From Planctomycetota bacterium (GTDB taxonomy: Bacteria > Planctomycetota > UBA1135 > GCA-002686595), in assembly GCA_029259635.1 (NCBI GenBank), contig JAJDEU010000052.1:62001-126000 (forward strand): a stretch of DNA of 64,000 bases. The letters are read 5' to 3'. Below are positions 46,730-56,274 of the stretch, piece after piece. Positions within the stretch are counted from its first letter, which is position 1, and each line of letters begins with the position of its first letter. Both the position numbers and the translations under genes were made by a program. The notes under the pieces are model-generated. The model saw only the letters and a program-made list of their open reading frames with translations. It ran no database searches and was not told the DNA's origin.

Positions 46730-48568
46730 TTAGAGGGTCGAGTCGGCGTCGTCTTCAACCCGCGCTTCGGAGTCCCCGTTTGAAGGCAGGGGCGCCGGCG
46801 GGTTTGGCGCGAGCAGGCGCTTGCACGTCTCGAGCAACGCCCGGCGATCGATGGGCTTGGTGATGAATTCATCGCAACCCGCAGCCATGCACTTGTCGCG
46901 ATCCGTCGTCATCGCGTGAGCGGTCAAAGCGACGATGGGCGTTTGAATTCCTTGGCTCCGTAGCAGCCGGGTTGCTTCGTAGCCATCCAAGACGGGCATT
47001 TGCATGTCCATGAGGACTAGGTCGAATGGCCGCCCCTCATCGTTCGCCGCTTGGATGTCGTCGACCGCGACTTGCCCATTACCGGCGACGGAGACGGTTG
47101 CGCCGGCTTTTTCAAGCATGACCTTGATCAGAAGCTGGTTTACGGCGACGTCCTCTACGACGAGGATCGAAGTGTGAAGGGTATCCATAGGTTGATCAAT
47201 CGGTTCGGTCAATTCCGGGAGGGTGCCGGTTGACTCGATAGGCAGTGCGCCGGCCATGCTCGGCGCCTCCTCGAATTCGATCGAGAGAATAAAGCGACTT
47301 CCGCTACCCAGCTCACTCTCAACACTGACCTTGCCTCCCAGCGCTTCCGCTAGGCGCTGACTGATCGCCAACCCGAGCCCGGTGCCTCCGACGTTTCGCG
47401 TCATGGAGGAATCGACCTGCGTGAACGGTTCGAATAACTCGATCTGGTTTTCCGGACTGATTCCGGGTCCCGTATCGACAATACTGAACTGGAGATTGGA
47501 CTTACCGTCCGAAGCAGCTTGGCTGTGTAACTCGACTTGGACCGAACCCACGCTCGTAAATTTAATCGCGTTGCCGATTAGGTTGAGCAGAATTTGACGC
47601 AGACGGTTCGCGTCGGTCCGCACCCATTCTGGAATGCGGTCGCCGATGGAGAGTTTGAGATCGAGCCCCTTTCTCTCCGCCTCGCGCTTGCAAATGGAAA
47701 CCACCTCGCTCGAGATCTCGACGGGCGAGACCGGCTCCTTCACGATGAATAGCTTGCCCGCTTCGATCCTTGAGATGTCGAGAACGTCATCCACGATCAT
47801 GAGCAAGTGCTTGCCACTGTGGTTCACCGTCTGCATGAACTTCGATTGCTCTTCCGACGGATCGATGGTCTCGAAGAGCAAGTCTAGGTAGCCCAAGATC
47901 GCATTCATCGGCGTGCGAATCTCATGGCTCATATTGGCCAAGAAGTCCGACTTTGCTCGACTGGCGGATTCCGCTGCACGGTTGGCTTCTTCCAACGCGC
48001 GATTGGTTGCTGCCTGCGAGAGCGCGAATTCCCGCGCTTCGCGTTCCGCTTCCCCGAGTTGCAAGAGGCGGTGATGCTCCTGCCGACGCATGTTCCACTT
48101 TTTCGTCAGAGCGGAAGCCATCTGTCGAACCTCGACCGGCTCGAAGGGCTTCTTCAGGATGAGCAAATTGTCGTTGGCGCCCAGTCGCTCGATAATCTCC
48201 TCGAAGGAATAGTCGGCGAAAGCCGTGCAGATGACGACCTGTAGGTCGGGCTGGACCTGCCACAGCCGCTCGATCGTCTCGATACCGTCCAAGCCCGGCG
48301 GCATGCGAACGTCGACAAAGGCAAGCGCGAAGGGCTCCTGATTTCGCCGCGCCTGCATCACCATGTTGATGCCCTGTTCACCCTGCGTTGCTGACGAGAG
48401 TTCGAATCCCGGGACTTCGGTTTCCTTCTCGGCAGTCTTACCCAGAAAGGCCGATCGGGCGGCCCCATTCGAGTTCGACCCGGTCCCGACAAGGATCTTG
48501 CGGAAGTCGGTGTGAATATCATCGTTGTCGTCGATGACAATTACGCGGCGATTGACGGAGTTTTCCAT
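46730..48568 (-). CDS. hybrid histidine kinase (REC-HisKA-HATPase-REC)
   Basis: This 612-residue soluble kinase has an N-terminal receiver with Asp86 and Lys140. That receiver carries an unusual 25-residue insertion after its first helix. A coiled coil (~160-205) leads to HisKA (SHEIRTPMN, His214) and an HATPase domain (LLNLIGNAIKF, DTGPGIS, GGTGLGLA). A second receiver has Asp520 (LVLMDMQMPVLDG). No membrane helix or DNA-binding domain is present. It lies 6 bases after the membrane kinase gene and may receive phosphate from it, or output through a regulator coded elsewhere. Confidence 0.9.
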   Translation of the reverse strand: MENSVNRRVIVIDDNDDIHTDFRKILVGTGSNSNGAARSAFLGKTAEKETEVPGFELSSATQGEQGINMVMQARRNQEPFALAFVDVRMPPGLDGIETIERLWQVQPDLQVVICTAFADYSFEEIIERLGANDNLLILKKPFEPVEVRQMASALTKKWNMRRQEHHRLLQLGEAEREAREFALSQAATNRALEEANRAAESASRAKSDFLANMSHEIRTPMNAILGYLDLLFETIDPSEEQSKFMQTVNHSGKHLLMIVDDVLDISRIEAGKLFIVKEPVSPVEISSEVVSICKREAERKGLDLKLSIGDRIPEWVRTDANRLRQILLNLIGNAIKFTSVGSVQVELHSQAASDGKSNLQFSIVDTGPGISPENQIELFEPFTQVDSSMTRNVGGTGLGLAISQRLAEALGGKVSVESELGSGSRFILSIEFEEAPSMAGALPIESTGTLPELTEPIDQPMDTLHTSILVVEDVAVNQLLIKVMLEKAGATVSVAGNGQVAVDDIQAANDEGRPFDLVLMDMQMPVLDGYEATRLLRSQGIQTPIVALTAHAMTTDRDKCMAAGCDEFITKPIDRRALLETCKRLLAPNPPAPLPSNGDSEARVEDDADSTL

Positions 48569-48574
48569 TGGGGA

Positions 48575-50473
48575 TTAGGCGGCTTGTGCGACGCGCGCCT
48601 CTTTTGCAGGCAATTGCAGGATAAAGGTCGCGCCTTTTCCCTCGCCTTCGCTCTCAGCAGTTAGAAAGCCCTTCATTTCGGTGGCAGCGTTTGCTGAAAC
48701 GTGCAACCCAAAGCCATGACCGTCCTTCGTCGTCGTGAAGCCATGTCCGAAAATGCGTGTCAGGTTCTCCGCGCTAATGCCACGGCCCGTATCCTTGACA
48801 CGAATCTTGATGTCATTGTTCGCGGAGCGCTCCAGCGAGACCTTGAGCTTTTTCGCACGGGTCTTCGACTCATCCATCGCGTCGATGGCGTTCTTGACCA
48901 AGTTGACCAAGATCTCCATGAGCTTGTGACGATCGATCTCGAGCTTGGGCATATCCTGATAGTCGCGATCAACAACCAGGTCCGTACCTTTTCCGGCCTG
49001 CTGACAGATGACGATGGCCGCATCGAGCTGTTCGGCGACATTGGTCGGCTCCAGAACGCCCTGTCTCCCCGCGAAGGTTTGCTGGGATCGAACGAGCTCA
49101 CCGATGTGTTCGACACCGCGGTTCATGCTGCCGAGCTCGGACAGGATTTGACCCTTGCCGGCCAAGAGAGAATCCGCGAGTTCATCGAGGAAGGGCATCA
49201 GGTGCTTACCTTGCTCGTCGTGCTGGATAAAGTCGCCGAGGTCACTCTCATGCTCGCGCAGCACGTCACGCATGGCGATCAAATCGCTGACCGGAAGCAG
49301 CTCGGCGTTGCGAGTCACTAGATTGGCGGAGACGTTGACGCTGTTGAGCACGTTTCCGACGTTGTGCAGGACTCCCGTCGCGATCTCGCTCATGCCGGCG
49401 AGACGTGAAGTGCGAATCACGTCTTGTCGGGACACCTCGAGCTTTTCGAGCATGTTGTCGAACTCATTGGAGAGCTGCCCAATCTCGTCGGAGCGATCGA
49501 TTCCCGTCCTGAGAGAGGTGTCGTCCGTCATCCCGATCTGAGTTGCGTTGTGGGTGAGCTGCGAGAGAGGTCCGATAACAATGCGAGTCAGGAGCCGCAC
49601 CAAGACGAACATGATCAAGAGACCGGTGCCGATGGTGGACAGTAGTCCGTAGTTCACCGAGCGCTCGCCTCGACGGGTGATTTCGGGCTTAAAGTCGGCT
49701 CGCACGAGGATCGTCGGAGCGCCGAGCAGGTCTCGAATCGTCGCGTAAACCTGGAAGCTGCCGTCGGGAGCGCGGTCATGAACGGGTACCGTCGACGATG
49801 TAATTCGATCTCGCAGGCCTGCCGGACTCTCGCGTAGCGGGGCTGCGTCAACCGGCCAAAGGTTGAACTCGACTTGTTCTCGATCCGAGAGTGCTCCAAC
49901 CAAATCGTCGTCGAGGAATCTTCCGAGAATGACCGTGCCGATCCGCGCCTGAGATAATGGATCTCGAATCGTGTGGGAGCCGAGCAGAAGTACGCCGTGT
50001 TCGCTCATGAGCGTTCCACCGAAGGAGTCCCGTTCACGGGCCCCCTTTAGGAGCGGATGAAACTCCGAGAGCTTGCCTTGGGGCATTTGCCGCAAGGTGG
50101 TGGGCGCACCTGTTTCGGGGTCCTCGACGCGGCCTTTTAGAACCTGACCGGTTGTGTCGCAGACGTAGAGCAGACTCAGCTCGTGAGTGCCGAGCGAACC
50201 CTCCCCAGAGAAAACGGAAAGGTCACTCTCTTGACGCTGCAAACAGGTCTCGAGCACTTCTTTAGTCGAGGCCCAATCCTTGGCGCGCAGCTCGAGTGCG
50301 ACCTTCTCTCCGTCCAGCGCACGGACGACTCGTTGAAGATCCTTAGTGGCTTCGCCTTCTTCGAGGTCGCGGAAGCTGCTGCCGACCATCTCGCGCTGGA
50401 TCAAGTTGTCGCCGACGGAAAAGAGTCCGACGACCAGGCCCAGAATCAGCAGAATCTTCGACCGAAGCGACAT
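48575..50473 (-). CDS. membrane sensor histidine kinase with CHASE4-like domain
   Basis: The 632-residue protein has two membrane helices (about 6-22 and 276-297). They enclose a ~250-residue periplasmic sensor that resembles CHASE4. A HAMP linker (~298-350) follows. The phosphoacceptor is probably His370 in GVLHNVGNVLNSV, an atypical histidine box, and the HATPase domain has LVKNAIDAMDES, DTGRGIS and GHGFGLH. The ligand is unknown. It is 6 bases from the hybrid kinase and 8 bases from the HAMP-like gene, so the three form a signalling unit. Confidence 0.87.
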   Translation of the reverse strand: MSLRSKILLILGLVVGLFSVGDNLIQREMVGSSFRDLEEGEATKDLQRVVRALDGEKVALELRAKDWASTKEVLETCLQRQESDLSVFSGEGSLGTHELSLLYVCDTTGQVLKGRVEDPETGAPTTLRQMPQGKLSEFHPLLKGARERDSFGGTLMSEHGVLLLGSHTIRDPLSQARIGTVILGRFLDDDLVGALSDREQVEFNLWPVDAAPLRESPAGLRDRITSSTVPVHDRAPDGSFQVYATIRDLLGAPTILVRADFKPEITRRGERSVNYGLLSTIGTGLLIMFVLVRLLTRIVIGPLSQLTHNATQIGMTDDTSLRTGIDRSDEIGQLSNEFDNMLEKLEVSRQDVIRTSRLAGMSEIATGVLHNVGNVLNSVNVSANLVTRNAELLPVSDLIAMRDVLREHESDLGDFIQHDEQGKHLMPFLDELADSLLAGKGQILSELGSMNRGVEHIGELVRSQQTFAGRQGVLEPTNVAEQLDAAIVICQQAGKGTDLVVDRDYQDMPKLEIDRHKLMEILVNLVKNAIDAMDESKTRAKKLKVSLERSANNDIKIRVKDTGRGISAENLTRIFGHGFTTTKDGHGFGLHVSANAATEMKGFLTAESEGEGKGATFILQLPAKEARVAQAA

Positions 50474-50481
50474 AGCGGCCG

Positions 50482-50970
50482 CTAGCTGACGCGGCGCAAG
50501 TGAGTGCCGGTTTGGTCCTCTTCACTCAAGTCGCATGGATCGTCGAGGGAGGCTTGGCCAAGAGCTTGGGTCGCGTCGTTGATCAAGGCGCACAGCTCGA
50601 CCAAGTCATCGCCTTTTCGAATGTAGCAAGTGCCGGGATTCTCGCCTCGGGCGATTGCTCCTAGGTGCTGCTCAAACCGATAAATCGGGCCGGCGATTCG
50701 AAAGGTCAATAAGACGCCGACGACGATCGTTACTGGAAGCAAGATCAAGAAGGAGACGAATAAGACCGCGCCGAGTAGTGCGGGTGTTTCCGCAGTCAGG
50801 ATCGACGCGTCAGAAGGGAGTCGTTCGGCGAGTTCGGTGAGTTGTTGCGCGAGAAGGAGGTACTGGAGCAGCATGCCCAGGATCAAAATACCCACGAAGG
50901 AGGCGATCAGCTTCCACTGAAGCCTGGGCTTAATGATTCGTCTTCGACGGCGATATGTGGGGGTGGACAT
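50482..50970 (-). CDS. small two-helix membrane protein with HAMP-like domain
   Basis: This 162-residue protein has a basic N-terminus (YRRRRRIIKPRLQWK), membrane helices at about 22-44 and 64-90, and a short cytoplasmic part. FRIAGPIYRFEQHLGAIARGE begins a HAMP-like helix pair. There is no kinase, cyclase or methyl-accepting domain. Such stand-alone HAMP proteins may transmit signals to a partner; the two kinases downstream are the obvious candidates. Confidence 0.7.
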   Translation of the reverse strand: MSTPTYRRRRRIIKPRLQWKLIASFVGILILGMLLQYLLLAQQLTELAERLPSDASILTAETPALLGAVLFVSFLILLPVTIVVGVLLTFRIAGPIYRFEQHLGAIARGENPGTCYIRKGDDLVELCALINDATQALGQASLDDPCDLSEEDQTGTHLRRVS

Positions 50971-51124
50971 GAACGAGCTCGGGGACAGTGGTTCTTCCTT
51001 CTCGGTCGGCCGATGAAGCGAGTGGACTTGAGGGACGCGCCCGATCCTCAGCGTGATTTTCAGGCCGCGCGCGGAGTCGGAAATGATTTCCTAGGCCTCG
51101 ATCGCGAAGTGGCGAGCTGCGCTC

Positions 51125-52417
51125 TCAGCGTATGGGGAGCACGCGAAAGGTAAGCTTCGAGACCGCAGCTTTCGCTGCGGCTTGCACCGCGGGATCAGGA
51201 TCGGCTAGCAGCCGCTGCAGGCTGCCGCGTGCACCTTCAGCTCCCAGATCGCCCAAAGTGTGGCACGCTAGCAAGCGAAGGCTCGGCTCGTCGCGTTCGA
51301 GCACGCTGAGTAGGGCAGTTGCTAGCTCCTCTCGATAGAGCGAGCGCATCGAGACGGCTTGAATTGCAGCCGCTACTTTTCCAGGCTCTTCGTGGCGCAG
51401 ATCGTCGAACACATGGGACGCTTCACTCCGCCACCAACGCTTCTCCTGGTTGTACCAATTCCGCCATCGAGCGGGTTCCGACCCGAAGTTGTGCCTGCAG
51501 ATATTGATGAGCGACTCGAGAGCAACGGACGACTTCTGCGGGTCATGCTCCTCCATCAGCTCGATCAAGCTCTCGATGGCTCCTTCGTCGCGGAGCGCAC
51601 CCGCGGTTTGTGCGGCGACCTGCACGAGCAGTGGATTCGTGTTGTCCAGAAAGACTCGTACGTTGCCGCAGACATACTCATCAGATGTGCCGCGCCCCGA
51701 GCTCGCAATCTCTCTAATCGTTCTCAGGACGTGACTGTCGGATTCGGGCGCGAGGTTGAGAAGGCCAGCCAGAATGGCGAGCCGCTCGGGGGTTTGGGCA
51801 TGACCGACTCGGTCGAGAAGCGTCGGGCGCAGCGAGGCGTGGAGCTCGGTGTAGAGCGATTGGGCGGTTTGTGCCGCGATCGAATCGCGCTCAAAGATCT
51901 TGGCGACTGCGAAGCCGAAGGGAGTGAGAACGGAATCCGAGGGCACGGCATCTTGTGGGGCAGCGAGGCGCCCGATCAGAGGCAGGTCCTGCGAGCTTCC
52001 CATTCCACCGATCAACTTGATGGCGTTGATGCGCGTCCGCTCTGAATATTTTGCATCCGAGAAGCGTGAAAGAAACAAGCGGATATCCGACGCGGTGAAG
52101 TGCGCAAACGAGCTCCAGATGGAGTTGAGAATCCCGTCCGAGAGAAACAGGACCGAGTCGTCCGCCGGAATAATGCGGGTGTCCATGACCGCGAACAGTA
52201 CCGGAAGGCTCTCGGAACCGAACTCGTCGAGAGTGATCTTGAGGGCGCCGAAATTGACTTCTTCGGCTGTTGCGGCCTCGCGAAGTACGGACATAAGACG
52301 CTCGGTCTCGCTGGGTTCCTCGGCGACGATCGAGCTCGATAGCGCGACGACGATCAAGCCGCTGGCCAGTAGGCGCGAGGCGACGAGCCGGCGCCCTTTC
52401 GTGAGGAAGGTTTCCAT
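51125..52417 (-). CDS. secreted HEAT-repeat protein
   Basis: The 430-residue protein starts with a signal peptide (LLASGLIVVALSSSIVAEE). Helical HEAT/armadillo-type repeats occupy most of the rest, clearest at the end (LRLLACHTLGDLGAEGARGSLQRLLADPDPAVQAAA). The ATG at 52417 lies 7 bases after the PilX-like stop; upstream in-frame codons lack features. It is probably a periplasmic scaffold. Co-directional position directly after three prepilin-like genes suggests a link to that apparatus. Confidence 0.75.
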   Translation of the reverse strand: METFLTKGRRLVASRLLASGLIVVALSSSIVAEEPSETERLMSVLREAATAEEVNFGALKITLDEFGSESLPVLFAVMDTRIIPADDSVLFLSDGILNSIWSSFAHFTASDIRLFLSRFSDAKYSERTRINAIKLIGGMGSSQDLPLIGRLAAPQDAVPSDSVLTPFGFAVAKIFERDSIAAQTAQSLYTELHASLRPTLLDRVGHAQTPERLAILAGLLNLAPESDSHVLRTIREIASSGRGTSDEYVCGNVRVFLDNTNPLLVQVAAQTAGALRDEGAIESLIELMEEHDPQKSSVALESLINICRHNFGSEPARWRNWYNQEKRWWRSEASHVFDDLRHEEPGKVAAAIQAVSMRSLYREELATALLSVLERDEPSLRLLACHTLGDLGAEGARGSLQRLLADPDPAVQAAAKAAVSKLTFRVLPIR

Positions 52418-52424
52418 CGAGCGC

Positions 52425-54476
52425 TTACTGAAGGGCGAGGAGTGCCGTGAACTGAGCGGGTGTAAGTCGAGCTTGTGCTGCGGAGAGGACAGCGTTACTG
52501 AGACCCGGAGAGTTGAGCAGCAGTATGCTTGAGAGGTGGTCCGAGCGGACGGTAGGCGTAGTGCAAAGATGGTTGAGAATTTTCTGAGGGGCGGGGGCAT
52601 TCGCCGCGAAGATTTGCGCAATGGAGTCGCTCGGCATAGGCGGGTCGAGAATGAGGACTTTGCGTAGCACTTCTCTGGTTACAGGTGATCTCGCTAGTAC
52701 GAGCGCGAGAACATCATCCGGGTTGAATTTAAGTCCTTCAATCTTCTTAGAGAGCTCATCGACGACCCCTAGATCGCTTGCTATTGCCAGAGATTCACCG
52801 TTTTGAACGACTACTTCGCCGTCTCGCGCGAGCTCGTCCACAGATCGAACGTCGGACCAATCGAAGGCATCCTCGTTTCCGGTGAAGGTGGCAGCGAACC
52901 CAGATTTATTGACGTAGTCGATCGTGATCGGTTGAGCGATGTGCGCGTTCGCGGGACTCTTAAGCACCGCTGGATCCACTCCGAGACGCACGAACGGGTT
53001 GCCTGCGCCTTTACTCTCATTGATCAGTTCGACGATCCGCCAGGAGAGCAGGAGCGGCTTAGCAAGATCGCTGGCGTACTCGTCGAGGTATTGGTCGAAG
53101 TGAAGCTGTGGCGGGCCATTGAAGGTGATTTGTGCCGCCGCCAAAGAGCCGAACAGTTCGAAGCCTTCGGGGATATTGAGCTCCGCGCCCGGTGCGTAAA
53201 TCATTCCGTAGATCGGCACGCCAGCAGGAATGGTGATCGGGTTCTCGGGTTCCGCCGAGATTTGTAGATTCAAATCGGTGGGGTCCTCGGACAAATTGGA
53301 CAGGCGTGCGGTCGGCGAAAAGACGGCCTCATTGGTGACGTAGATCGAGACCGGGCCTCCGGAAGTGTCTAGGAAGAGCGAAGCGTTCGGAGCCATGCTC
53401 AAGTTTTCGAGAACCAGGGTGGCGGGACCTTCGACAATGACCTTTGCTCCGCGACCGATACTCAGGGTCGGCAGGGACGCCTCAACTGGCAAGACCAAGA
53501 GCGGGCTAGCTCCCGTGTGGGCAACGCCTTCAAGCGCCGGCAGACTCGGAACTTCAATGTCGGGCAAATCGACGGTTACGGCGGACGGATCCGTCGCCCC
53601 CGTGATGGTTACGTTTTCCGACTGAGTCAGGCTGCCGCTTGTCCCCGGTGTGATATCTCCGTTGACGGTCGTCGGCAGCAGTTCGGTTCCTGTCACGGAG
53701 ATGTCACCGCCAGAACCTATTCGACCTGCGAACTCCGGTTCGGTGGGTTCGGCTGGAGTTTCCGGTGCTCCACCAATGGGTTCCTCAAGAGGCGGAACTC
53801 CTCGAGGCGCGGGAAGTACCGGGTTGAATAGGGCCGAGCCACCGAGCAGCGGTTGCTCACCTATTGGTTCCTCTACCTGCTCCTTAAATTGTTCGAGTAG
53901 TAAATCGAGGTCCTCATCGGAGGCACCACTTTGAGCGCCTTCATCGCCGTATCCGAGGCGCGAGTCATACGCATCGAGGAGCGTTCCGGGGGGAAGATCT
54001 AGGTTCCCTCCCGAATGCACGCCCAAGTTGGCCATGCTCGTCTTGCCCTTTTGAACCACGATGGCGAGGGTCGCGGTTCCGCTCGCAACCATCGCTGTAC
54101 TCTCGAGGCGGATGAAGGGCCCGGTGTCCGTCGCTTCGACCCAAAACAATCCGTCGCCGAATTTGGCGGGCTCGGCCTCACTGCCAACGGCACCGGTCTT
54201 GCGCAATTGAACGGCGGTCCAGGCTTCGGAAAGAGCCGCTTCCGCGACATAGAAGGCTCGCATGCGATCGCGCATTTGAACCTGGCGGCGGGCGACGGAA
54301 GTGGAGAGCTGAAGGAAAGCGGCGGCGAGGCCGGCAACGGTGGCAACGGCAACGAGGGCGAGCACCAGCACACCTCCAGCGTTTCCGCGTCGGGGCAGAG
54401 CTCTGCCGAGGCGCTGAGCACTTGAAGGTCCGCGTTCGGGGACGTTTCTAACGATGCGTGTTTCTTTGCTACTCAT
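52425..54476 (-). CDS. large PilX-like protein with C-terminal helical repeats
   Basis: The 683-residue protein has one N-terminal membrane helix (VLVLALVAVATVAGLAAAF, ~35-56). FYVAEAALSEAW follows, as in PilX/GspK-type minor pilins. A long beta-rich region with many Pro and Gly residues (~150-480) follows, then the last ~120 residues form four or five helical repeats of 20-25 residues (pattern VLxxVLxxxP). No standard prepilin cleavage box is seen. It would be exposed outside the inner membrane and may sit at the tip of a pseudopilus. The function is unknown. Confidence 0.62.
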   Translation of the reverse strand: MSSKETRIVRNVPERGPSSAQRLGRALPRRGNAGGVLVLALVAVATVAGLAAAFLQLSTSVARRQVQMRDRMRAFYVAEAALSEAWTAVQLRKTGAVGSEAEPAKFGDGLFWVEATDTGPFIRLESTAMVASGTATLAIVVQKGKTSMANLGVHSGGNLDLPPGTLLDAYDSRLGYGDEGAQSGASDEDLDLLLEQFKEQVEEPIGEQPLLGGSALFNPVLPAPRGVPPLEEPIGGAPETPAEPTEPEFAGRIGSGGDISVTGTELLPTTVNGDITPGTSGSLTQSENVTITGATDPSAVTVDLPDIEVPSLPALEGVAHTGASPLLVLPVEASLPTLSIGRGAKVIVEGPATLVLENLSMAPNASLFLDTSGGPVSIYVTNEAVFSPTARLSNLSEDPTDLNLQISAEPENPITIPAGVPIYGMIYAPGAELNIPEGFELFGSLAAAQITFNGPPQLHFDQYLDEYASDLAKPLLLSWRIVELINESKGAGNPFVRLGVDPAVLKSPANAHIAQPITIDYVNKSGFAATFTGNEDAFDWSDVRSVDELARDGEVVVQNGESLAIASDLGVVDELSKKIEGLKFNPDDVLALVLARSPVTREVLRKVLILDPPMPSDSIAQIFAANAPAPQKILNHLCTTPTVRSDHLSSILLLNSPGLSNAVLSAAQARLTPAQFTALLALQ

Positions 54477-54522
54477 GGTTCCTCTAAAAGTCTGTGCGTC
54501 GCAAACTCTTTAGCCGCGGTGT

Positions 54523-55143
54523 CTAGTTGCGGATCGTGATCTCTGCCTCTTCGGAATGCGTAATGGTTTCCCCATCCGACGTGGTTCGCTCGAGGCTTAG
54601 GCGAATGGTCACCGCATCTTTATGGACCGTGAACGCGAGACCGGTCTCATCGATCACGCCGTTCTCGTTGTCGTCGATGGCATTCAAGAGCTCCCCTTCG
54701 AGAAACTGTCGAACGTTGTTGCTCCAGGCCACGCGTTGCTCTTCGGGCGTTCCGGGGTTCTTCTTCCAGAGCACTTGAGTCTCATCCTCGGAGAGCGCGA
54801 TCTCTTCCGGGTCGTCGTAGACGATGTTGCCGTCTGCATCGATGCCGAGGTTGAGCGAATACCGAAAGTAGGGGCTGTAAATGGGCGAAGCGGGAACGGG
54901 GAAGATCGTCTCGCGATCGGAGCCGAGGACGGCGTAGGAAATCTGATCGAGAGTCTTGCGCGCTTGGTCTTCGAGGGACATGATCGCGGAATCATTGCCG
55001 TAGGCTTCGTTGGCGGAGTTCATTACGAGGACGGCTTTGACGGCGACCACTGCGAACAGTGCCATTGCGATGATGAGCTCGAGTGCGGAGAGCCCGCTGA
55101 CTCGGTTCATGTGCGGACGGCGAGTTTGAGCGGCGCGCTTCAC
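54523..55143 (-). CDS. type IV prepilin-like protein, PilW/GspJ type
   Basis: The 206-residue protein has a prepilin N-terminus. The cleavage site is likely after Gly17 (G/LSALELIIAMALF) with Glu at +5, then a hydrophobic helix. The GTG at 55143 overlaps the previous gene (GTGA) and has GGAG eight bases upstream, which decides the start. The C-terminal part is a beta-rich pilin-like head. It belongs to a minor pseudopilin set with its neighbours; the assembly machinery is not in the window. Confidence 0.8.
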   Translation of the reverse strand: MKRAAQTRRPHMNRVSGLSALELIIAMALFAVVAVKAVLVMNSANEAYGNDSAIMSLEDQARKTLDQISYAVLGSDRETIFPVPASPIYSPYFRYSLNLGIDADGNIVYDDPEEIALSEDETQVLWKKNPGTPEEQRVAWSNNVRQFLEGELLNAIDDNENGVIDETGLAFTVHKDAVTIRLSLERTTSDGETITHSEEAEITIRN

Positions 55144-55718
55144 TTCCTAATCTCCGCGAACATGGTGAAGAACTCGACATGGCGCTGGCCGTAGCGGCCG
55201 AGCCAATCGACTTCGACCTTGATGGGCAGAAGCACGTAGTCGGAAGAGTGGTCGAGATCATCGATGATGCTGTCGCCATTGAGGTCGCGCGGAAGGCCCA
55301 AGTCTTCATCGACAGTGTCCTCGCGAAGTTGAGCGACCTCTCCCTCCGGCGTAATCGTCGGAAAGCTGATCGTTCCGACTAGTCCATCGACCGCGGTTTC
55401 CAGTGGATCGAAACCATCCACGCCGAAACGATTCCCGGGAGCCGTTCCCGCTCCGCCGGGGTCATCCAGCGGGTCGGAATTATAGAGCGGGAAAATGTCG
55501 CGGAGCTTCTCGTTCCGCATCCGCTCGAGGACGGTGCGAACCGCTTGCGATGCCGCCGGGAAGTCATGGTTCATGACTCGCTGCCTAGAAGTTGAGGCAA
55601 CCATGGTCGAGAATAGGCCGACCGCTACGGTCATCACCGCGACGGCGATAACCGATTCGAGCAGGGTGACTCCCGAGCGGGAGTTCCTGGGGCAGGGAGT
55701 GGGATTTTTGAAGTTCAC
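55140..55718 (-). CDS. type IV prepilin-like protein, PilV/GspI type
   Basis: The prepilin signature SG/VTLLESVIAVAVM has Glu at +5 of the mature protein, followed by a helix and a small head domain. With the GTG at 55718 the leader is 16 residues, a normal length; another in-frame GTG at 55766 would give a 32-residue leader. DLNGDSIIDDLDH in the head resembles an EF-hand-like calcium loop, as in dockerins. It is the first gene of the seven-gene minus-strand run. Confidence 0.78.
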   Translation of the reverse strand: MNFKNPTPCPRNSRSGVTLLESVIAVAVMTVAVGLFSTMVASTSRQRVMNHDFPAASQAVRTVLERMRNEKLRDIFPLYNSDPLDDPGGAGTAPGNRFGVDGFDPLETAVDGLVGTISFPTITPEGEVAQLREDTVDEDLGLPRDLNGDSIIDDLDHSSDYVLLPIKVEVDWLGRYGQRHVEFFTMFAEIRK

Positions 55719-56274
55719 TTGAGAGACGCGAGAACCGCGAGTTGACCGGACACTCAGAGAGACCACGAGGGCGTCAGAGATCTGGGAGATCGCATTGCCT
55801 TCTTTCGGATCCCAGCAGCACGAGACCTTCGAGTACCTCGGTTTAGTTTGTGGGAAGGTTTTTCCAGGCTTGGACTCTGGTGATCCGTGAAGGACTCGTT
55901 CACCGTGCGCGAGCGGCTTCGAGCGGAGGGCTAGGTGGTTCGAGGGAAGATGAGGGCTCCTTGAGAGCCGCCAAGTACTCGCTCAATCGAAGGGTTGTGT
56001 AAGTGGCCGGATCGCTGCACACAGCGCGGTTTCCGTCGCGTAGGGATGCGCGTGGGGCTTCTGCTCTCGAGCGGAAGCGCCACCGCGCCAAGGGCGCTCT
56101 TCGGTTTCGGTCGCCGATCCAATCGGCGATCGACCAAAAGCCGGGACCGCCGCCTGGTACAGCGGGCGTCGCACTGGATGGGGTGCGGCGCTCGCGCTTT
56201 TCAATCCCGCTCTTGTGGTCTCTCGATGGGGTCGTGCGTACACTTCGCGTTCTGACGCCCTCCGAGAGAACTCC
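55719..56274. other. 556-base divergent gap between prepilin genes and ileS
   Basis: No coding sequence here is convincing on either strand. A perfect hairpin lies at 56111-56129 (TCGCCGAT, loop CCA, ATCGGCGA), about 145 bases before ileS, possibly a leader structure. I saw no T-box-like specifier region and no clear promoter pair. Confidence 0.45.

Noticed and set aside
55719..56274. Possible T-box or other riboswitch before ileS
   Set aside because: I looked for a specifier loop, T-box sequence and terminator pair and found none; only one simple hairpin is present.
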